Shown piece by piece: positions 18,420 to 20,680 of a DNA stretch of 20,680 nucleotides. The stretch's first letter is position 1, and each line of letters starts with the position of its first letter. The notes beneath the pieces are model-generated. The model saw nothing but the letters and a program-made list of their open reading frames with translations. It had not been told where the DNA came from and did not search any database. Location of the stretch: the NCBI GenBank assembly GCA_015499985.1, contig JAAAUF010000623.1, positions 1-20,680 of the forward strand, given 5' to 3'. Made by a program: the position numbers and the translations under genes. Source of the stretch: Haplosporangium gracile. Lineage: Eukaryota > Mortierellomycota > Mortierellomycetes > Mortierellales > Mortierellaceae.

Positions 18420-20044
18420 AATACCTATCACTGCATTCTCCTTCCTTTTGTTTCAATAAGTCTGGCGTTTGTTTTTTGCTGTTTTTATGACTGGCAGTAA
18501 GATAGATTGATCCGTCCAATCCATTCCAGCCCACGCTTTGTCAAGTTGTGTCCGGTAATAAAAAGAAGACGAGAACAAAGAAGAGAGCTGAGTTCCAGAG
18601 ATAGCAGCCGTTCTCTCCCAGCTCAGGCTACACACACTACGTCAGGCACCAGAAACTTAAAAATAAAAAAGCGCCCAAAAAGAACGCCAGCACTAACACT
18701 AACTGAACTTGAAGTTGTATCGCAAGACAAGAGGGCGCCCAAGTGAGACCTCTACGGTAGCGTCGTGCAAAGTCAACCGTTGATCGTTCTTATTCTATTT
18801 CTGAAAAATGAAAGAGGGGATTATTCATAACCAGCTCAGACACAACGGCGGACACTCTTCTTACTAAACATTGTGTGAACCCACGCTACAATACGTAGTG
18901 GACATTTTTTTTGTTTCCTTATGAAAAACACATGGGAAGAAGTGACATAACGTTTGTGAAAAATTCTTCGGATCGACTTGAGTTTTTTCATGAAGTAGCA
19001 GAGGGGGGAAGGAGAGAAAGAGCCTAAAGCCAATACCAGGCACAGGGAAGGGTAAAAAGAAACAACAAAAGCGGGCAAGGGTAGGAGGGGTGCACTAGCT
19101 TTTTTTTCGATTTTGAATGTCCAACAGACCCAGTTAACAAAAATAATCAGACAGCGGTGAGAGGCATCACCTATCTAGCGCAATCGCTGCTGTCGTCCTC
19201 TCTCTGTCTCTGTCTCCTTTTTGTGTTTTTCTACTCTTCACTTGTGATCCGCTTTGGGCGGATAAGATAAAGAAGACAAGGGTGTCGTCAGAAAGGATAT
19301 ATAAATGTGGCGGGGCAGGATGAGGCAGTGTGAACAGAGTGAACAACCACCATATAGATGGACAGATAAACAGACAGACTGTGACAGAATAACAAACACG
19401 AATGCAAGGAACATTCATCGCCACTTCTTCTCTTCTTTTTCTGCTGCACTCCAAAGATAACTGTAAGTTAGGGTGGGGTGAACGAGGGGAAGAAGGAAGG
19501 GGGAAGCGGATGAGACTTGATCCATGTTGGGTGCAAACCCTACCGTGCAGGATGACGCTGGCGGGACAAACGGACTATCTGCACACCAACGGGGTTCTCT
19601 TCTGTACTAGAGAAGGAAGGAAAAGAAAAAAATTCGGCAATGCCATGGCAATTGAGGGTACAACTAAAAAAGTACTTCTTCTCTCCATCGCCGTCTTTTT
19701 GATCCCCAGACAGTCAGTATCTGCAAGAGGTGCATACAAGCCCCATGGGCTCGGCTTACTAGGCTCGTAACATGTCGTAAGCGAACAGACTCGAGTACAT
19801 AATCGGCCGTTCGTTAGTGAGGCGCAAGGTTCAACATGGCAGTGAAGGGTTCCAGTGAGCCAAAACTATGATCCGTCCATACAGAATCACCCTAACAAAG
19901 AGTTGAAAGCGATAATTATTGTTATGCATACGATGATTAGCCTTCTAATACGTCTTTAGTCTCCTCGAAGAGGTTTGACTATGACTTTGGAGTTGTGCAT
20001 TTCACACATGCGCACAATTCCACTTCAGGACAACGAGCAATTGC

Positions 20045-20680
20045 ATGGAATCGACAACAACTCACAACTCATCGACTCGAGACAGGAGCAGGAGTCGTAG
20101 CAGAGACAGACGAGGCCGGAGCAGGAGCAGGAGCAGAAGCAGGGACCGCAGTAACCAACGCCAGTATAACAACCACAAATACCGTCGAGACAGCCAAAGT
20201 CCTCCTCACGACCGTGAGACCTACAACAGAGGGTCCAATTTGAGTTCTGGACCTGGATATCGCAACTATCAGGACAGAGGCCGTCATTCTTCTTCTTCGT
20301 CCTTGAACTCGAACTCGAATTCCGCTGACAGAAAGTACAACCAGAGGACCGATTTTGGCAACGGTCGCCAGACGTTATCAACAAACGACAACAGTCAGAG
20401 GTTGTCCCGCCAGCAGCAGTCTTGGAGACGAGAGGATGTAAGACACCACGCCAGTTTGTCTCTTACACCTTTGTGTTTATTTCTCTTGAGCGGGAATAAG
20501 GACACCATCATCACTCTCTTTCTCAGCTCTCTGAAGTTGCTGTTGAAATGATGGTGCTCAGCCCAACCTTCAACATGTCTGACTTAGATGACGTGGCTCA
20601 ATGCTCCTCTCCCCTCCTTCCCCTCCCGTCCTCTCTTCCTCCTCAAACCGTGTCACAGCGGCCTTCAAACGCACGTTGTG
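20045..20680 (+). CDS. Arg/Ser-rich (SR-like) protein, 5' part only, runs off the window
   Basis: Exon 20045-20437 encodes 131 residues starting MESTTTHNSSTRD. An RS repeat block occupies about residues 12-35 (alternating Arg-Ser with Asp), followed by Asn/Gln/Tyr/Arg-rich disordered sequence with a poly-Ser stretch. An 89-base intron follows, and splicing to 20527 continues in frame as LSEVAVEMMVLSPTFNMSDLDDVAQ. The frame stays open to the right edge. The CT-rich stretch 20585-20657 ending in TCACAG may be a second intron. RS-rich tails are typical of nuclear pre-mRNA splicing or mRNA-processing proteins, but no RNA-recognition domain is visible in this part. A specific identity cannot be given. 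An upstream non-coding or coding exon is possible, since CTTCAG at 20024-20029 would serve as an acceptor. Confidence 0.65.
20438..20526 (+). other. Intron of the SR-like gene
   Basis: An 89-base phase-0 intron with donor GTAAGA and a pyrimidine-rich acceptor TTTCTCAG. Without splicing the frame reads into an implausible tail and stops at 20551. Confidence 0.65.

Larger units (their letters stand above)
16779..20044. other. Long intergenic region between the secreted protein gene and the SR-like gene
   Basis: About 3.3 kb without a gene I can support. It has strong strand composition bias (purine-rich at 16700-16950, pyrimidine-rich at 17920-18130), short tandem repeats at 17321-17353 and 18397-18419, a hairpin-capable repeat at 17666-17696, and TATA-like elements at about 17991 and 19298-19305. 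The TATA at 19298 is followed about 100 bases later by an ATG at 19402 with a hydrophobic start and a GTAAGT, but no second exon was found. Confidence 0.5.

Noticed and set aside
20025..20384. Minus-strand Cys/Ser-rich open frame
   Set aside because: It is the reverse of the Arg/Ser repeat codons of the SR-like gene, so the cysteines are an artefact of that repeat.

Overview
The window looks like nuclear DNA of a filamentous fungus. Evidence: short spliceosomal introns (about 85 to 150 bases) with GTATGT, GTAAGT or GTAAGC donors and CTAAC or CTGAC branch-like motifs, pyrimidine-rich tracts before start codons, AATAAA-type 3' signals, yeast-like mitochondrial carriers, a KRE9/KNH1-like secreted protein, and a small family of F-box/leucine-rich proteins. 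The style (F-box family copies in long, homopolymer-rich intergenic DNA) fits an early-diverging fungus such as Mortierellomycota. That placement is an inference from style, not something the sequence proves.

Layout: (1) 117-1355, minus strand, a three-exon mitochondrial oxaloacetate-type carrier (OAC1 family), reconstructed here to a complete 340-residue protein. (2) 2153-4264, plus strand, a heavily broken F-box/LRR-like gene (copy A). (3) 4860-5795, plus strand, an intact single-exon mitochondrial phosphate carrier (MIR1 family). (4) 7402-9274, minus strand, and 11157-12922, plus strand: two further F-box/LRR-like copies (B and C) pointing away from each other. Each has a short first exon starting Met-Ala-Pro and one intron, and each carries frameshifts and stops. 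Their 3' flanks still match, so B and C are arms of an old inverted duplication with a spacer of about 1.9 kb. (5) 15769-16677, minus strand, an intact secreted protein with two KRE9/KNH1-like beta-sandwich modules. (6) 20045 to the right edge, plus strand, the 5' part of an Arg/Ser-rich (SR-like) protein with at least one intron.

The remaining DNA (about half the window) is intergenic: A, T, C and G homopolymers up to 11 or more, purine/pyrimidine strand asymmetry, a GT microsatellite, and short tandem repeats of 8 and 13 bases. I found no tRNA, rRNA, transposon open reading frame or CRISPR array.

The two carriers are functionally linked only in a broad sense: mitochondrial import of phosphate and dicarboxylate/oxaloacetate exchange. 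The most notable feature is the F-box family. All three copies are disrupted while the neighbouring housekeeping genes are clean, which points to real gene decay more than to poor sequence quality. I did not find a clearly novel biological system.
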